A stretch of DNA of 64,000 bases from assembly GCF_963675455.1 (NCBI RefSeq), contig NZ_OY776217.1, forward strand, positions 744,001 to 808,000. Direction: 5' to 3'. The DNA comes from Emcibacter sp. (lineage in GTDB: Bacteria > Pseudomonadota > Alphaproteobacteria > Sphingomonadales > Emcibacteraceae). The translations under genes were made by a program, and so were the position numbers. Position 1 is the stretch's first letter; every line of letters starts with the position of its first letter. The notes below the pieces were generated by a model. That model was not told the DNA's origin. It did not search any database and saw nothing but the letters and a program-made list of their open reading frames with translations. Shown here piece by piece: positions 63,148-64,000 of this stretch.

Positions 63148-63417
63148 TTACTTACGCAGGCCAAGACGCTTGATCAGTGACTGATAACGCGCCTCATCTT
63201 TTTTCTTCAGGTAATCAAGCAGACGACGACGCTTGTTGACAAGCATCAGCAGGCCGCGACGTGAGTGATTATCCTTGGCATGTGTTTTGAAATGATCGGT
63301 GAGATTTACAATCCGTTCTGTAAGGATCGCCACCTGAACTTCGGGGGAACCAGTATCGCCGTCAACTGTAGCGAAATCTTTAATAAGTTCCTGTTTCTTT
63401 TCTGCAGTAATCGACAT
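63148..63417 (-). CDS. rpsO: 30S ribosomal protein S15
   Basis: An 89-residue helical protein binding the central domain of 16S rRNA. 'FATVDGDTGSPEVQVAILTERI' (in part), 'HFKTHAKDNHSRRGLL' and 'LVNKRRRLLDYLKKKD' are diagnostic. AAGGAG lies six bases before the ATG. It stands between truB and pnp, as in most proteobacteria. Confidence 0.98.
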   Translation of the reverse strand: MSITAEKKQELIKDFATVDGDTGSPEVQVAILTERIVNLTDHFKTHAKDNHSRRGLLMLVNKRRRLLDYLKKKDEARYQSLIKRLGLRK

Positions 63418-63432
63418 CGTATACTCCTTAAA

Positions 63433-64000
63433 TCATAGATTAAAAACCCGCACCGGTTTCACGATACCTTCCGAAATCTCCGCCAGGGCAATAAACCTGC
63501 CTTCGCATGTGACCCGAACCAGTCCTTCGGCGCGGTTGGGAACCGGGAGTTTCTGCCCCTGTTGCAGGCGCTTCGCCTCTTCTTCCGTAACGGCCAGTGC
63601 CAAGATGTCGTCCAGCACGGTCTCAACGGCAAGAATCCGGTCCTCAAGCGGCGCACTATGAACCAATTTCTCCAGATTATCCAGCGAAATCGACTCACTT
63701 TCCCCGAAGCAACCGACTTTCATTCGCCGGAGCATGGAAACATAACCGCAAGTCCCGAGCGCGCGCGCCATATCGCGCGCCAGGGAGCGGATATAGGTGC
63801 CTTTTCCGCACTCCACTTCAAAGGTTGCACAGTCCTTCTGAAGCTCCAGGGGCCTGATGCTGAAAATGGTTATTTCACGCGCCTTCATCTCAGGCGCTTC
63901 CCCCGCCCGGGCAAGGTCGTAAGCTCTTTTCCCATCAATCTTGATGGCCGAAAAAGCAGGCGGGCACTGCAGGATTGTACCGGTAAATTGTGGCAGGATA
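63433..64000 (-). CDS. truB: tRNA pseudouridine synthase B, C-terminal part (5' end outside window)
   Basis: The minus-strand frame is open from the window edge to the stop at 63433, giving about 188 residues. 'QCPPAFSAIKIDGKRAYDLAR' (in parts) followed by 'CGKGTYIRSLARDMARALG' are TruB blocks that contact the tRNA T-arm; the C-terminal region 'LQQGQKLPV...GLVRVTCEGRFIALAEI' is PUA-like. TruB makes pseudouridine 55 in tRNAs. The catalytic aspartate lies in the missing N-terminal part. An internal ATG at 63888 is not the true start, because family similarity continues upstream of it. Confidence 0.95.
   Translation of the reverse strand, partial: ILPQFTGTILQCPPAFSAIKIDGKRAYDLARAGEAPEMKAREITIFSIRPLELQKDCATFEVECGKGTYIRSLARDMARALGTCGYVSMLRRMKVGCFGESESISLDNLEKLVHSAPLEDRILAVETVLDDILALAVTEEEAKRLQQGQKLPVPNRAEGLVRVTCEGRFIALAEISEGIVKPVRVFNL

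Overview
The window is chromosomal DNA of moderately high G+C from an alphaproteobacterium. The main evidence is an Irr-type Fur regulator, the run rpsT / dnaA / dnaN / recF / gyrB, the run mutM / ubiE / ubiB / coaBC / dut, and the truB / rpsO / pnp block. It is marine-like and close in gene content to Emcibacterales, Kordiimonadales or Sneathiellales, but the order cannot be fixed from the sequence alone. There are no rRNA or tRNA genes, insertion sequences, prophage or CRISPR arrays; this is mostly core genome with small accessory patches.

Layout. 0-8 kb: the end of one histidine kinase facing a complete CHASE-type histidine kinase, then msrA, a Tas-like aldo/keto reductase, two small or medium membrane proteins, a D-lactate dehydrogenase-like flavoprotein and msrB. 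7.5-11.6 kb: a PEP-CTERM surface protein with a consensus sigma-54 promoter, divergent from a 940-residue TPR protein of the PEP-CTERM/exosortase-associated (PrsT) type. 11.7-17.6 kb: nrdA-nrdB with candidate NrdR boxes, and hrpB. 18-26 kb: gltB-gltD, slyX, a beta-hydroxyacid dehydrogenase, a DUF983 protein and an exported methyltransferase-like protein. 27-34 kb: a SleB-type wall hydrolase behind a structured leader, a small membrane protein, an Hpt protein, a membrane sensor with a degenerate HD-GYP domain, a LapG-like (BTLCP) protease, a degenerate EAL protein and an exported ankyrin protein. 34-39 kb: SCO1, a YcgN-like protein, a YgjP-like metallopeptidase, a MaoC hydratase, a class A PBP and a PAS protein.

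39.5-47.5 kb holds gyrB, recF, dnaN, dnaA, a rhodanese and rpsT, all on the minus strand. 47.7-50 kb holds an enoyl-CoA hydratase, a secreted unknown and mutM. From 50 to 57.1 kb a closely packed plus-strand run carries ubiE-ubiB-coaBC-dut-(Rrf2 regulator)-cysK-(ThiS/MoaD-like small protein)-(MoeB/ThiF E1-like)-(a frameshifted gene). The rest has a 2-hydroxyacid dehydrogenase, an SH3 protein, irr, a nitronate-monooxygenase-like flavoprotein with a cysteine cluster, pnp, rpsO and the 3' part of truB.

The most interesting signals are: the cysK / ubiquitin-like / E1 neighbourhood under a cluster-less Rrf2 regulator, which recalls thiocarboxylate-based cysteine synthesis; the LapG-like protease between two degenerate cyclic-di-GMP-type domains; the sigma-54 promoter of the PEP-CTERM gene; and a roughly 107-nt leader with nested stems ahead of the wall hydrolase.
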